Source of the DNA: an uncultured Salinimicrobium sp.
GTDB taxonomy: Bacteria; Bacteroidota; Bacteroidia; Flavobacteriales; Flavobacteriaceae
Length of the DNA stretch: 15,376 bases
Assembly (NCBI GenBank): GCA_946887025.1
Contig: CAMPJY010000054.1
Coordinates: forward strand, 1-15,376
Direction: 5' to 3'
Part shown: in pieces, positions 7,828-14,828 of the stretch
Layout: each line of letters begins with the position of its first letter
Numbering within the stretch: position 1 is the first letter of the stretch
Notes under the pieces: generated by a model
What the model saw: only the letters and a program-made list of their open reading frames with translations
Database searches by the model: none
Told to the model about the DNA's origin: nothing
Position numbers and translations under genes: made by a program

Positions 7828-8295
7828 ATGGGAATTAAAAGTTTCATGGGTAGGCGAGCGGAACCGGAAAAAATTCAGAGTGCCCCTATCCTTATTTCGG
7901 ATTATATGTCGACGGACCTGATAACTTTTCGGGAGGACCAGTCTATACTGGAGGTTATGCAGGCTCTTATGAATCACAAGATTTCCGGAGGGCCGGTTGT
8001 GAATGAGAGAAAGGAGCTGCTTGGGGTCATTTCAGACTCCGACTGTATGAAACAAATCTCTGAAAGCCGCTATTTCAATATGCCGGTGGGCGATGTGAAG
8101 GTTAAGGATTATATGCAGACCAATGTTTCGACCATTACCAAGGATGTGAATATTTTTGACTGTGCCTCTCTTTTCTACAAGCACAACTGCAGAAGATTTC
8201 CTGTAGTGGAAAAGGGAAGGCTAATAGGCCAGATAAGCAGAAAGGATATTCTCTGCGCTGCCCTGGAGATCAGGGGCCAGAATTGGCATGATTAA
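7828..8295 (+). CDS. Tandem CBS-domain protein (155 aa)
   Basis: The protein is little more than one CBS pair (Bateman module). CBS1 spans about 24-78 (DYMSTDLITFREDQSILEV ... GGPVVNERKELLGVISDSD). CBS2 spans about 92-148 (VKDYMQTNVSTITKD ... RRFPVVEKGRLIGQISRKDIL). Such modules bind adenosine nucleotides and usually regulate a partner enzyme or transporter; here there is no fused effector domain, so any partner is separate and unidentified. The first ~20 residues are basic and not part of the fold. It is likely cytosolic, since no signal is seen. The gene is divergent from the M28 gene across a 138-bp gap and is followed by a gap with a hairpin at 8321-8346. Confidence 0.9.
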   Translation: MGIKSFMGRRAEPEKIQSAPILISDYMSTDLITFREDQSILEVMQALMNHKISGGPVVNERKELLGVISDSDCMKQISESRYFNMPVGDVKVKDYMQTNVSTITKDVNIFDCASLFYKHNCRRFPVVEKGRLIGQISRKDILCAALEIRGQNWHD

Positions 8296-8320
8296 ATCCA
8301 TCATATTTTATTTACAGTGA

Positions 8321-8346
8321 GGGTTGCTCGGTTTAACGGGCATCCC
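8321..8346 (+). other. Hairpin in the 268-bp gap between the CBS and rhodanese genes
   Basis: GGGTTGCTCG (8321-8330) pairs with CGGGCATCCC (8337-8346) across a GTTTAA loop, with one mismatch and one G-T pair. No T-tract follows, so it is not a clear terminator. The next ~65 bp (to about 8410) are richer in G+C than the A/T-rich stretch from 8401 to 8563, and hold GCAAAGCCGC, a CTTAATTAAG palindrome and GCAACAGCCGC. I see no convincing gene in 8296-8563; the short open frame starting at 8385 has no recognisable features. Confidence 0.4.
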
Positions 8347-8563
8347 AACTACAGAGTCCTGCAAAGCCGCCGCTTAATTAAGTAATGCAACAGCCGCTAC
8401 TTGGCAATTCCACTTTAGAAATATTTTTAAAAATAAGGCAAGTAAAGGAAACCGGGCAAAATCAATCTAAGCCTTTACTCCTTAACCATTCTATTTGCAC
8501 CGATTCCTCTCCTTGCCATTCTTTTTTCATTTATATCCATCTAATTCATTCTAAAAATATCTT

Positions 8564-8953
8564 TCAAGACACCGGCAAGCCCTGATCCTTCCAGGCTTTA
8601 AATCCACCATCCATGTGCGCCACCTTGGTATACCCCATCTCTTTCAGGGTCTTGGCTGCCAAGGCAGATCGTCCTCCTGAAGCACAATGTAAGATAATCC
8701 GGTTCTGCCCATCAAATTCTGGTTTATGGTATGGAAGGCTGGGATCAGCGTAAAATTCCAGCATTCCCCGCGGAGCATGAATAGCCTGCGGAATTTTCCC
8801 GAACTGGTCCAGTTCCTCCTTTTCCCGTATATCCACCAATATCACGTTTGGATTGGAAAGTTCAGATTGTACCTGCTGTGGAGTTAGATTTTCTATGTCT
8901 GCCTTGGCTTCTTTAACACGCTCCATGGCAGAGGATTTTCTGTTAGGTCCCAT
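8564..8953 (-). CDS. Single-domain rhodanese-like protein (129 aa)
   Basis: This is a short cytosolic protein made of one rhodanese domain. NVILVDIREKEELDQFGKIPQAIHAPRG (about 36-63) is the opening segment with the DIR motif. HCASGGRSALAAKTLKEMGY (89-108) holds the active-site loop with catalytic Cys90. MDGGFKAWKDQGLP is the standard ending. The six-residue loop CASGGRS fits a sulfurtransferase (persulfide carrier) better than a Cdc25-type phosphatase. The physiological sulfur donor and acceptor are unknown. The first ATG (8953) gives MGPNRKSSAMERVKE; the internal Met10 is an alternative start, and the family fold does not need the first nine residues. Confidence 0.9.
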   Translation of the reverse strand: MGPNRKSSAMERVKEAKADIENLTPQQVQSELSNPNVILVDIREKEELDQFGKIPQAIHAPRGMLEFYADPSLPYHKPEFDGQNRIILHCASGGRSALAAKTLKEMGYTKVAHMDGGFKAWKDQGLPVS

Positions 8954-9035
8954 TCCTTTAGTATTGCTTCATGAGATTCATTTAATTCCTTCTTTAAAGT
9001 TAATTCAAAATGCCTGCACGGGAAATAGGGGAAAT

Positions 9036-9066
9036 CCCTCGAAAAAGCCGAATATGTTTTCGAGGG
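9036..9066. repeat. Perfect 10-bp inverted repeat upstream of the rhodanese gene
   Basis: CCCTCGAAAA (9036-9045) and TTTTCGAGGG (9057-9066) enclose an 11-nt loop. It lies between two minus-strand genes, 45 bp after the zinc-ribbon gene and 83 bp before the rhodanese gene. Neither strand has a T-tract after the stem, so terminator function is doubtful. Confidence 0.5.
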
Positions 9067-9110
9067 GAAACTAAAGAATTCTGTTCCAGCTTATTCAAAA
9101 TGTTTCCGAA

Positions 9111-9458
9111 CTACAGTCTTTTTACCAGGGCGTAAAACTCGCCTTCAAGAGGAAGATAGCCCTGATCATACACGAAGTAATAGATGTTGCCGGTTTTAGT
9201 GGTGTAGATATTGGTGAAGTATTCAAAATTAAATCCCTTAGCCAGAAGTCTGGTCCGGGTGGATCTGGTTTTGTCATTAGGATTAAGCTCCAACAGGATA
9301 CGGTAATTCTTGCGAAGTTTGTTGTTGACGTTCCGCATTATATTCCGGGAGTCCTTGTTCAAATTGTTGTTATACGCATTACGACAGTAATCACCACAGA
9401 ACTTCTTATCAATCCTGCCGACAATTTTCTCCCCGCATTCGTAACAATTCCTCTCCAT
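9111..9458 (-). CDS. Small N-terminal zinc-ribbon protein (115 aa), function unknown
   Basis: The N-terminus holds a compact four-cysteine zinc site: Cys5-x2-Cys8-x12-Cys21-x3-Cys25, in the phrase KKFCGDYCRNAYNN. The phrase is typical of small treble-clef or zinc-ribbon proteins in flavobacteria. The rest is basic (RNVNNKLRKNYRILLELNPNDKTRSTRTRLLAKGF) and then has an aromatic beta-rich tail (YFTNIYTTKTGNIYYFVYDQGYLPL). The basic middle suggests nucleic-acid contact, but this is inference. There is no signal peptide, so it is cytosolic. It follows the helical-protein gene on the same strand with a 112-bp gap, so co-transcription is possible but not shown. Confidence 0.75.
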   Translation of the reverse strand: MERNCYECGEKIVGRIDKKFCGDYCRNAYNNNLNKDSRNIMRNVNNKLRKNYRILLELNPNDKTRSTRTRLLAKGFNFEYFTNIYTTKTGNIYYFVYDQGYLPLEGEFYALVKRL

Positions 9459-9570
9459 ATCTTAAAGATAAAAAATTTATCATTATGTTAATCAGCTAAG
9501 GAGCAGTTGGTTGAAATTTTTATTTTCCTCCCATTGAAGTACGGGACAGACTGAAACTCCTCCAGATGTC

Positions 9571-10050
9571 TTAGGAAAATTCCAGCCTTTGAAGTTCCAA
9601 TTGATTATCGTACTGGAGATCTTCATGAAGGGATAGATTGATCTTTTTAATCTGAAGTATCTGCCTCTCATATAAATTCCTGAGTGCTTTATCTTTTTTG
9701 ATCGAGGGAGTAAAGGAATAAAGTCTTTCACAGAAAAACAGCAGAAGTTCGACTTCGGTCTCTTTTTTTGATGAATACCTGGAATATTTCTTTAGTGTTC
9801 GCAGGATCTTTCGAACGCTCTTTTTGATGAAATAAAAGTTGCTCCTGTTGATCTGATCGAACTGTTCATCCAGTTGCTGTTTTACATTTTCAATATAAGT
9901 CGCTTCATCGGCAGATTCGAACAAAAGGTAGGTCAGCAGCTCCTTGTTTTCCTTCTTGAACTTTGAAAGCCGAAGACAGATCTCCAGCAGCTCCTGGGAA
10001 GAACGGTGTTGCAGTTCCTGTTTTATTTCTCTTACACTTGCTGATTTCAT
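9571..10050 (-). CDS. Conserved-looking charged helical protein (159 aa), function unknown
   Basis: I do not recognise a family. The sequence is almost wholly alpha-helical by composition: lysine-, glutamate- and leucine-rich with few glycines and prolines. A short N-terminal helix (SVREIKQELQHRSSQELLEICLRLSKFKKENKELLTYLLF) is followed by a long basic middle (FYFIKKSVRKILRTLKKYSRYSSKKETEVELLLFFCERL) and another helix pair. There is no signal peptide or membrane span, so it is probably cytosolic. It is the first of two small minus-strand genes and is divergent from the ssb gene across 257 bp. Codon use looks like the neighbouring genes. I treat it as real because the ATG-to-stop frame is clean and the overlapping 79-codon frame has no protein-like character. 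Confidence 0.65.
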   Translation of the reverse strand: MKSASVREIKQELQHRSSQELLEICLRLSKFKKENKELLTYLLFESADEATYIENVKQQLDEQFDQINRSNFYFIKKSVRKILRTLKKYSRYSSKKETEVELLLFFCERLYSFTPSIKKDKALRNLYERQILQIKKINLSLHEDLQYDNQLELQRLEFS

Positions 10051-10180
10051 ATCCTGTTACTTTAAAGAAATTTCCATCCCTCTCAATATAAAATTTTATC
10101 TGCTAAGAGAAAGGCGATCCGAAGCTTATGCCGCGTCGTATTTACAAAGAAAAGGAAATATACTATAGCCTTTTATCCGT

Positions 10181-10198
10181 TTACAAATACTTACAAAT
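10181..10198. repeat. Ten-bp-spaced TTACAAAT direct repeat upstream of ssb
   Basis: TTACAAAT occurs at 10181-10188 and 10191-10198, exactly one helical turn apart; a related TTTACAAA lies at 10141-10148. They are 54-61 bp upstream of the likely -7 box of ssb. They could be an operator, but the region is A/T-rich and chance is possible. No gene is seen in 10051-10307. Confidence 0.3.
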
Positions 10199-10251
10199 GT
10201 TTATAATCGAAAGCAATTATTTAAAAGTCGGATAGGCTTTGGGGTGTGAAG

Positions 10252-10259
10252 TAGTTTTG
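10252..10259 (+). promoter_or_regulatory. -7 promoter box for ssb
   Basis: TAGTTTTG is an exact match to the Bacteroidota -7 consensus TAnnTTTG. It would put transcription start near 10265 and a 5' leader of about 40 nt before the ATG at 10308. A canonical TTG at -33 is not evident. Confidence 0.5.
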
Positions 10260-10307
10260 TCATGTTGAAATGAACGAACGATTTTCAATGTACTAAATCT
10301 TTTCATT

Positions 10308-10679
10308 ATGAGCCGTTTACAAAATAGAGTTATCCTGATTGGCTACGTAGGCAATGATCCTGAAATGCACAGCTTTGCTTCAGGGGATAAAAAAGCAACA
10401 TTTAGATTGGCAACCAACAGGTATTCCAAAGATGCGAAAGGGGATTCGGTCGAAGAAACCGATTGGCATACGGTCGTGGTATATGGTAGATTAACAGAGG
10501 TAGTGGAAAATTTTGTCCATAAAGGCAGGCGTATCGGGATAGAAGGGCGAATATCTTACCGATCTTATTCTGCTCAGGACGGAACAAAACGATTCTTTAC
10601 GGAAATAGTTTGTGATGAATTAGAGCTCCTGGGCACAGGACAAGGGAAGAACATTCCTGCGATGGAAGAGAGTTTATGA
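10308..10679 (+). CDS. ssb: Single-stranded DNA-binding protein, short form without acidic tail (123 aa)
   Basis: The protein is one OB-fold SSB domain from start to near the end. It has MSRLQNRVILIGYVGNDPEM, the strand KATFRLATNRYSKDA, the conserved TDWHTVVVYGRLTEVVENFVHKGRRIGIEGRISYRSY, and FFTEIVCDELELLG. It binds single-stranded DNA, probably as a tetramer, in replication, recombination or repair. Housekeeping bacterial SSBs have a long disordered linker and a DDDIPF-like acidic tip that recruits partner proteins. Here the sequence ends NIPAMEESL a dozen residues after the fold, with no such tip. It may be a specialised paralogue (recombination, uptake or a mobile element), or the domain alone may suffice in this organism. 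It is single-gene by layout, converging on the HDAC gene 22 bp away. Confidence 0.9.
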   Translation: MSRLQNRVILIGYVGNDPEMHSFASGDKKATFRLATNRYSKDAKGDSVEETDWHTVVVYGRLTEVVENFVHKGRRIGIEGRISYRSYSAQDGTKRFFTEIVCDELELLGTGQGKNIPAMEESL

Positions 10680-10701
10680 AACAAGCTGGTAACTGATTCT
10701 A

Positions 10702-11604
10702 TTAAAAGAAGATATTCTGGACAAGCCTGAAAGTGTTTACATGGGCCTCGACAATAGTTCTAATGGCTTGGGAGTAGCCCCCTCCCATGCTGCATTGGAT
10801 AGGAATTCTCCTATCGTGACAGGCTTGCAGCACAAGGCGATCCCTCTCCTTACAGCCTTCAAGCGTGCAGCTCAATTTACCAAGTTTATCAGTGGAAAGT
10901 ATATCGACTCCACACTGATAAAAAACAAATTGGGGACCGACTTCCGCTAGTATTTTCGGCAGATGGAGGTTAAGGGATTCCAGGTATTCTGAATCCCCTG
11001 TCCCGTCGGGAAAAGGAATATCGAGGCTGGAGCGTTGTTTCTGAAAAGGGAAATTGTTTTCCCCGTGCATTGAAAATGTAAAAACGGAAGGATCATTCTC
11101 AAAGATCTGGGCAGTACCATCCCCCTGGTGAACATCCAGATCGATAAACAGAATTTTTTTTACACCTTTTACCTTTTGAAGATGTCTGGCTGCAATAGCC
11201 TGGTCGTTGAGCAGGCAAAAGCCTTCCCCTTTATTGGTATAGGCGTGGTGGGTTCCCCCGGCAATATTCATCGCAACCCCATACTCCAGGGCATATTCTG
11301 CCGCCTTGATGGTTCCCCCGACCAATATTTTTTCCCGGTGTACCAGCTCGGAGGATAAAGGAAGCCCCAGAGCCATTACTGCCTTTCGATCAAGAGCCAG
11401 CTTTTCAAGGCTTTCCAGATAGAAAGGATCGTGTACAGCCAGAATGTCTTCCCGGGTTGCAGCTTCGGGTAAAAAGAAATTCTTCTCAGAGCAGGTTCCC
11501 TCATAAAGTAGCTGCCTGGGTACCAGATCATATTTTTCCATTGGGAACCTATGCCCCTTGGGAAGAGGATGGGTATAGATAGGATGATTGGCAATTTTGA
11601 GCAT
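10702..11604 (-). CDS. Histone deacetylase-family (class IV-like) zinc deacetylase (300 aa)
   Basis: This is an arginase/deacetylase-fold hydrolase of the HDAC superfamily. The N-terminal HPIYTHPLPKGHRFPMEKYDLVPRQL is characteristic of the short bacterial, HDAC11-like branch. The active site is complete: tandem His119-His120 (GGTHHA), zinc ligands Asp157 and His159 (DLDVHQGDG) and Asp234 (QCGVD), and the transition-state tyrosine Tyr277 in MGGGYS. Such enzymes remove acetyl or longer acyl groups from lysine, polyamines or other amines; the substrate is not deducible. It is cytosolic. The family alignment supports the ATG at 11604 as the true start. That ATG follows directly on the T-tract of the metG terminator, so expression probably depends on read-through or on a promoter inside the metG 3' end. 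Confidence 0.9.
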   Translation of the reverse strand: MLKIANHPIYTHPLPKGHRFPMEKYDLVPRQLLYEGTCSEKNFFLPEAATREDILAVHDPFYLESLEKLALDRKAVMALGLPLSSELVHREKILVGGTIKAAEYALEYGVAMNIAGGTHHAYTNKGEGFCLLNDQAIAARHLQKVKGVKKILFIDLDVHQGDGTAQIFENDPSVFTFSMHGENNFPFQKQRSSLDIPFPDGTGDSEYLESLNLHLPKILAEVGPQFVFYQCGVDILSTDKLGKLSCTLEGCKERDRLVLQACHDRRIPIQCSMGGGYSQAIRTIVEAHVNTFRLVQNIFF

Positions 11605-11636
11605 AAAATAAAAACTCCCGGTGTTTAGCCGGGAGT
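11605..11636 (-). terminator. Intrinsic terminator of metG abutting the HDAC start codon
   Basis: On the minus strand ACTCCCGG and CCGGGAGT (8 bp, perfect) enclose a 7-nt loop. They are followed by TTTT-A-TTTT and then immediately the ATG of the deacetylase gene. The stem starts 7 nt after the metG stop codon. Confidence 0.85.
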
Positions 11637-11643
11637 CAGGTGT

Positions 11644-13752
11644 TTAGGAAATTATCGTTCCCGGTTTCACGTGATCCTCGTCAGGATTCAGGAAGACCAA
11701 TTTCCCCTTGGTGTTTTCTGTCATAAGGATCATCCCTTCACTTTCCACCCCCCGAAGTGCCCTAGGTGCGAGATTTACGAGGACAGTTACCTTTTTGCCT
11801 ACAATTTCTTCCGGGGTGAAGCTTTGGGCTATTCCGGAGACGATAGTACGTACATCGATCCCGGTATCCACTTTAAGGACCAGCAGTTTATTGGCTTTAG
11901 GCATTTTTTCGGCAGATACGATAGTACCTACCCTAAGGTCCATCTTTAAGAAATCTTCAAAAGTGGCTGTTCCTTTTTGGGGTGCTGCCTTTTGTTTTTC
12001 AGCAGTGTTTTCTGCTTTAGTGGCTTCCAATTTGTTTAATTGCTTTTGTATTTGTTCGTCCTCAATTTTTGAAAATAACAGCTCTGCTTCCCCTATTTTA
12101 TGTCCTGGTGGCAACAATTCGCTTTTAGAGTCTAAAAGATCCCAATTGTTTTCCTCCTGACCCAGCAGAATTCCACTGGTACTAAGGGTGGAGGTGGATT
12201 TGGCATCTTCCACATCCAGAATACCTTTCAGCTTCTCAGAAGTGAATGGCAAAAATGGCTCACAAATTAAAGACAGGGCAGAAGCAATTTGCAGGGCGAC
12301 ATACATAATGGTTTTAACCCTTTCCTCATCGGTTTTTATCAGTTTCCACGGCTCTTCATCCGCAAGATATTTATTTCCGAGTCGAGCCATATTCATCAAC
12401 TCTCCCTGGGCCTCCCTAAAGCGGTACCTCTCAAGAGAACTCGCAATAACAGCAGGATAAGCTTTCAGTTCAGCGAGCACCTGTTTGTCTACTTCGGAAA
12501 ATTCATTGGGTTCAGGGACTGTCCCATTGTAGTATTTGTTGGTCAATACCACTACCCTATTGATGAAGTTCCCAAAAATAGCCACCAACTCGTTATTGTT
12601 CCTGTTCTGGAAATCCTTCCAGGTGAAATCATTGTCCTTGGTTTCAGGGGCATTGGCTGTAAGTACATATCTCAGCACATCCTGCTGGTTCGGGAATTCC
12701 TCAAGATATTCATGCAACCAGACCGCCCAATTCTTGGAGGTCGACAATTTCTGTCCTTCCAGATTAAGGAATTCATTGGCAGGAACATTATCCGGAAGTA
12801 TGTAACTCCCCTCGGCCTTCAGCATGGACGGGAATATTATACAATGAAAAACAATGTTGTCCTTTCCTATGAAATGCACCAGCTTGGTATCATGGTCCTT
12901 CCAATAAGGCTCCCAGTCCTTGCCTTCACGCTCGGCCCATTCCTTGGTAGAGGAGATATAGCCAATAGGGGCATCGAACCAGACATAAAGTACCTTCCCT
13001 TCAGCACCTTCGACAGGCACAGGGATTCCCCAATCCAGGTCTCTGGTCACTGCTCTTGGTCGCAGACCATCATCGATCCAGGATTTCACCTGCCCGTATA
13101 CATTGGTCTTCCAGTCCTTCTTATGCCCTTCCAGGATCCATTCCTTCAGCCATTCCTCGTAATTGTCGAGAGGCAGAAACCAGTGTTTTGTCTCCTTCAA
13201 GGTAGGAGTAGCTCCCGAGATTGTGGATTTGGGATTGATAAGATCCATGGCGTTATGACTGGTACCGCACTTCTCGCACTGGTCGCCGTAACTCTCCTCA
13301 TAGCCGCATTTTGGACAAGTACCCACAACAAACCTATCCGCTAAAAACTGACCCGCCTCTTCATCATAAAGCTGCTGGTTGGTGTCTTCAATAAACTTCC
13401 CGTCCTCGTAGAGTTTTTTGAAAAACTGGGAAGCCGTTTTATGATGTATTTCAGCCGAAGTCCTTGAATAATTATTAAATGAAATCCCGAATTCTTTAAA
13501 GGATTGCTTGATTATTCCGTGGTATTTATCCACCACATCCTGTGGGGTGACCCCTTCTTTTTTCGCTTTTATGGTAATAGGCACGCCATGCTCATCGCTT
13601 CCGCAAACAAAAGCCACATCGCGGCCCTGCATCCTCAGGAATCTGGCGTAAATATCTGCAGGCACATAAACTCCGGCCAGATGCCCAATATGTATGGGCC
13701 CGTTAGTATAAGGCAATGCCGCAGTAATTGTATATCTTTTTGGTAAATCCAT
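11644..13752 (-). CDS. metG: Methionyl-tRNA synthetase with C-terminal tRNA-binding domain (702 aa)
   Basis: The enzyme charges tRNA-Met with methionine in the cytosol, and is essential for translation. From the ATG at 13752 the landmarks are in order. HIGH (21-24) lies in [21 protein letters not shown] CxxC...CxxC zinc knuckle (Cys146, Cys149, Cys159, Cys162) sits in the connective insertion. KLSTS (335-339) is the KMSKS counterpart, in [14 protein letters not shown]. An alpha-helical anticodon domain follows, then a lysine- and glutamate-rich linker, and an EMAP/Trbp111-like OB domain (about 599-702, starting [32 protein letters not shown]) that promotes dimerisation and tRNA binding. Length matches the long MetG form. 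A TTG five codons upstream extends the frame but the ATG before [14 protein letters not shown] is the sound start. The gene is divergent from a lipoprotein gene across 123 bp. Confidence 0.97.
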   Translation of the reverse strand: MDLPKRYTITAALPYTNGPIHIGHLAGVYVPADIYARFLRMQGRDVAFVCGSDEHGVPITIKAKKEGVTPQDVVDKYHGIIKQSFKEFGISFNNYSRTSAEIHHKTASQFFKKLYEDGKFIEDTNQQLYDEEAGQFLADRFVVGTCPKCGYEESYGDQCEKCGTSHNAMDLINPKSTISGATPTLKETKHWFLPLDNYEEWLKEWILEGHKKDWKTNVYGQVKSWIDDGLRPRAVTRDLDWGIPVPVEGAEGKVLYVWFDAPIGYISSTKEWAEREGKDWEPYWKDHDTKLVHFIGKDNIVFHCIIFPSMLKAEGSYILPDNVPANEFLNLEGQKLSTSKNWAVWLHEYLEEFPNQQDVLRYVLTANAPETKDNDFTWKDFQNRNNNELVAIFGNFINRVVVLTNKYYNGTVPEPNEFSEVDKQVLAELKAYPAVIASSLERYRFREAQGELMNMARLGNKYLADEEPWKLIKTDEERVKTIMYVALQIASALSLICEPFLPFTSEKLKGILDVEDAKSTSTLSTSGILLGQEENNWDLLDSKSELLPPGHKIGEAELLFSKIEDEQIQKQLNKLEATKAENTAEKQKAAPQKGTATFEDFLKMDLRVGTIVSAEKMPKANKLLVLKVDTGIDVRTIVSGIAQSFTPEEIVGKKVTVLVNLAPRALRGVESEGMILMTENTKGKLVFLNPDEDHVKPGTIIS

Positions 13753-13875
13753 TAAATCCTGAATCAATTTTTGTGGCTGTAAAGTTAAGTAACTACCACC
13801 GATTACACGTTAAATTCTTGTAAAAGGGAATTCGAATGATGCAATAGTGTTTATTTTTAAAGGAAAATAGACCTC

Positions 13876-14457
13876 ATGCGCAGAGTATTGATGATAGGAC
13901 TTATCCTTTTGCTGGCTTCCTGTAAAAGTAAAAAGCTGACCGCCGATTCCCCTGAACGCTTTACAATTGAAAACCTGGCAAAGGTCTCTTCAGCCGAGGA
14001 ACTCCGGAATATTTTCCCCAATGCGGAAATGGAAGAAGGAACGGATATGTTTGAAGAAGGGACCGTGGAAAGAGCCTATACGGTTTTATATCCCGGAACC
14101 GCCAATGAAGTCCTGATCACCTGGAATGATGACTCCCGCAGTAAGATCCACAGTATCAGGGTGGAAAATTCGGGAAACTGGAAATCCAAAACCGGGATCA
14201 GTATCGGCACGCCTTACGAGGTTCTGGTTGAAATGAACGGACCCATAAAAGTTTATGGCTTTGGCTGGGACTACAGTGGTGCCGTAGACTGGAACAACGG
14301 GAAACTTGCAGACACCAATATCAGGGTATTCCTGGCTCCCAGGGAAACCCCTCCCAATAAATTCTACGGAGATAGCGTAATTGAAGCTACCGATGAGGAA
14401 ATTGAGGCGCTGGACCTGAGTGTTCAGGCTATATTGTTTCAGAAACCGGGCACTTAA
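13876..14457 (+). CDS. Small lipoprotein of unknown function (193 aa)
   Basis: MRRVLMIGLILLLASC is a lipoprotein signal with Cys16 as the lipidated residue, followed by a short KSKK linker. The mature domain is mostly beta with repeated short strands (RAYTVLYPGTANEVLITWNDDSRSKIHSIRVEN, GISIGTPYEVLVEMNGPIKVYGFGWDYSGAVDW) and an acidic C-terminal helix (EATDEEIEALDLSVQAILF). I do not recognise a named family. The pattern 'signal, IGTPYEVLVEMNG, YGFGWDYSG' suggests a periplasmic or surface beta domain that senses or binds something. Its stop codon is one base before the yraN ATG, so the two genes are very likely translated from one mRNA, with this gene first. Confidence 0.75.
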   Translation: MRRVLMIGLILLLASCKSKKLTADSPERFTIENLAKVSSAEELRNIFPNAEMEEGTDMFEEGTVERAYTVLYPGTANEVLITWNDDSRSKIHSIRVENSGNWKSKTGISIGTPYEVLVEMNGPIKVYGFGWDYSGAVDWNNGKLADTNIRVFLAPRETPPNKFYGDSVIEATDEEIEALDLSVQAILFQKPGT

Positions 14458-14458
14458 T

Positions 14459-14818
14459 ATGGCGCGACACAATGAATTAGGGAAAGAGGGAGAGGAATTG
14501 GCTGTTGCCTACCTTCTTGAGAATGGATATGAAATTGTGGCAAGAAATTTTCGTTACCAGAAAGCTGAAGTTGATATAATTGCGCGGAAGGAAGGTATAC
14601 TTGCCGTGGTGGAAGTAAAAACCCGAAGCACGCCTGATTTTGGAGATCCCTATCAATTCCTGAAACGAAAACAGATCCAGCTCCTCATCAGTGCCATCGA
14701 TTATTTTGTGAACGATCACGAATTGGATGTCGACGTCCGCTTTGACATCGTGGCCATCATCAAAAACAATTCTGGTACCCAGGTGGAGCATTTGGAAGAT
14801 GCTTTCCTCCATTTTTAA
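14459..14818 (+). CDS. yraN: YraN/UPF0102 family predicted endonuclease-fold protein (119 aa)
   Basis: This is a small cytosolic protein with the fold and motif order of the UPF0102 (YraN) family, related to Holliday-junction resolvase/restriction-type nucleases. The opening helix is GKEGEELAVAYLLENGYEIVARNFRYQKAE. The PD-(D/E)xK-type core residues are Asp39 (AEVDIIAR) and Glu52-x-Lys54 (VVEVKTRS). The later QFLKRKQIQLLISAIDYFV helix and VDVRFDIVAI strand complete the family layout. The family is thought to act in DNA processing, but the activity is not well defined. I chose the ATG at 14459, which begins MARHNELGKEGEE; a TTG 39 bp upstream lies inside the lipoprotein gene. An AlkB-like gene follows 10 bp downstream. 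Confidence 0.93.
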   Translation: MARHNELGKEGEELAVAYLLENGYEIVARNFRYQKAEVDIIARKEGILAVVEVKTRSTPDFGDPYQFLKRKQIQLLISAIDYFVNDHELDVDVRFDIVAIIKNNSGTQVEHLEDAFLHF

Positions 14819-14828
14819 ATTCTTCAAA

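Noticed and set aside
8385..8585. 66-codon plus-strand open frame in the CBS-rhodanese gap
   Set aside because: Low-complexity, A/T-rich, overlaps the end of the rhodanese gene and shows no domain, signal or codon bias.
9036..9066. Intrinsic terminator for the zinc-ribbon gene
   Set aside because: The stem is good but neither strand has a T-tract directly after it.
12289..13344. 351-codon plus-strand open frame opposite metG
   Set aside because: It is the antisense shadow of metG; the translation has no family features while the metG strand has full catalytic motifs.
13753..13767. TTG at 13767 as metG start
   Set aside because: The ATG at 13752, directly before the [14 protein letters not shown] sequence, is the normal start and needs no rare codon.
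14420..14458. TTG at 14420 as yraN start
   Set aside because: The extra 13 residues lie inside the lipoprotein gene; the ATG at 14459 begins at the usual family N-terminus.
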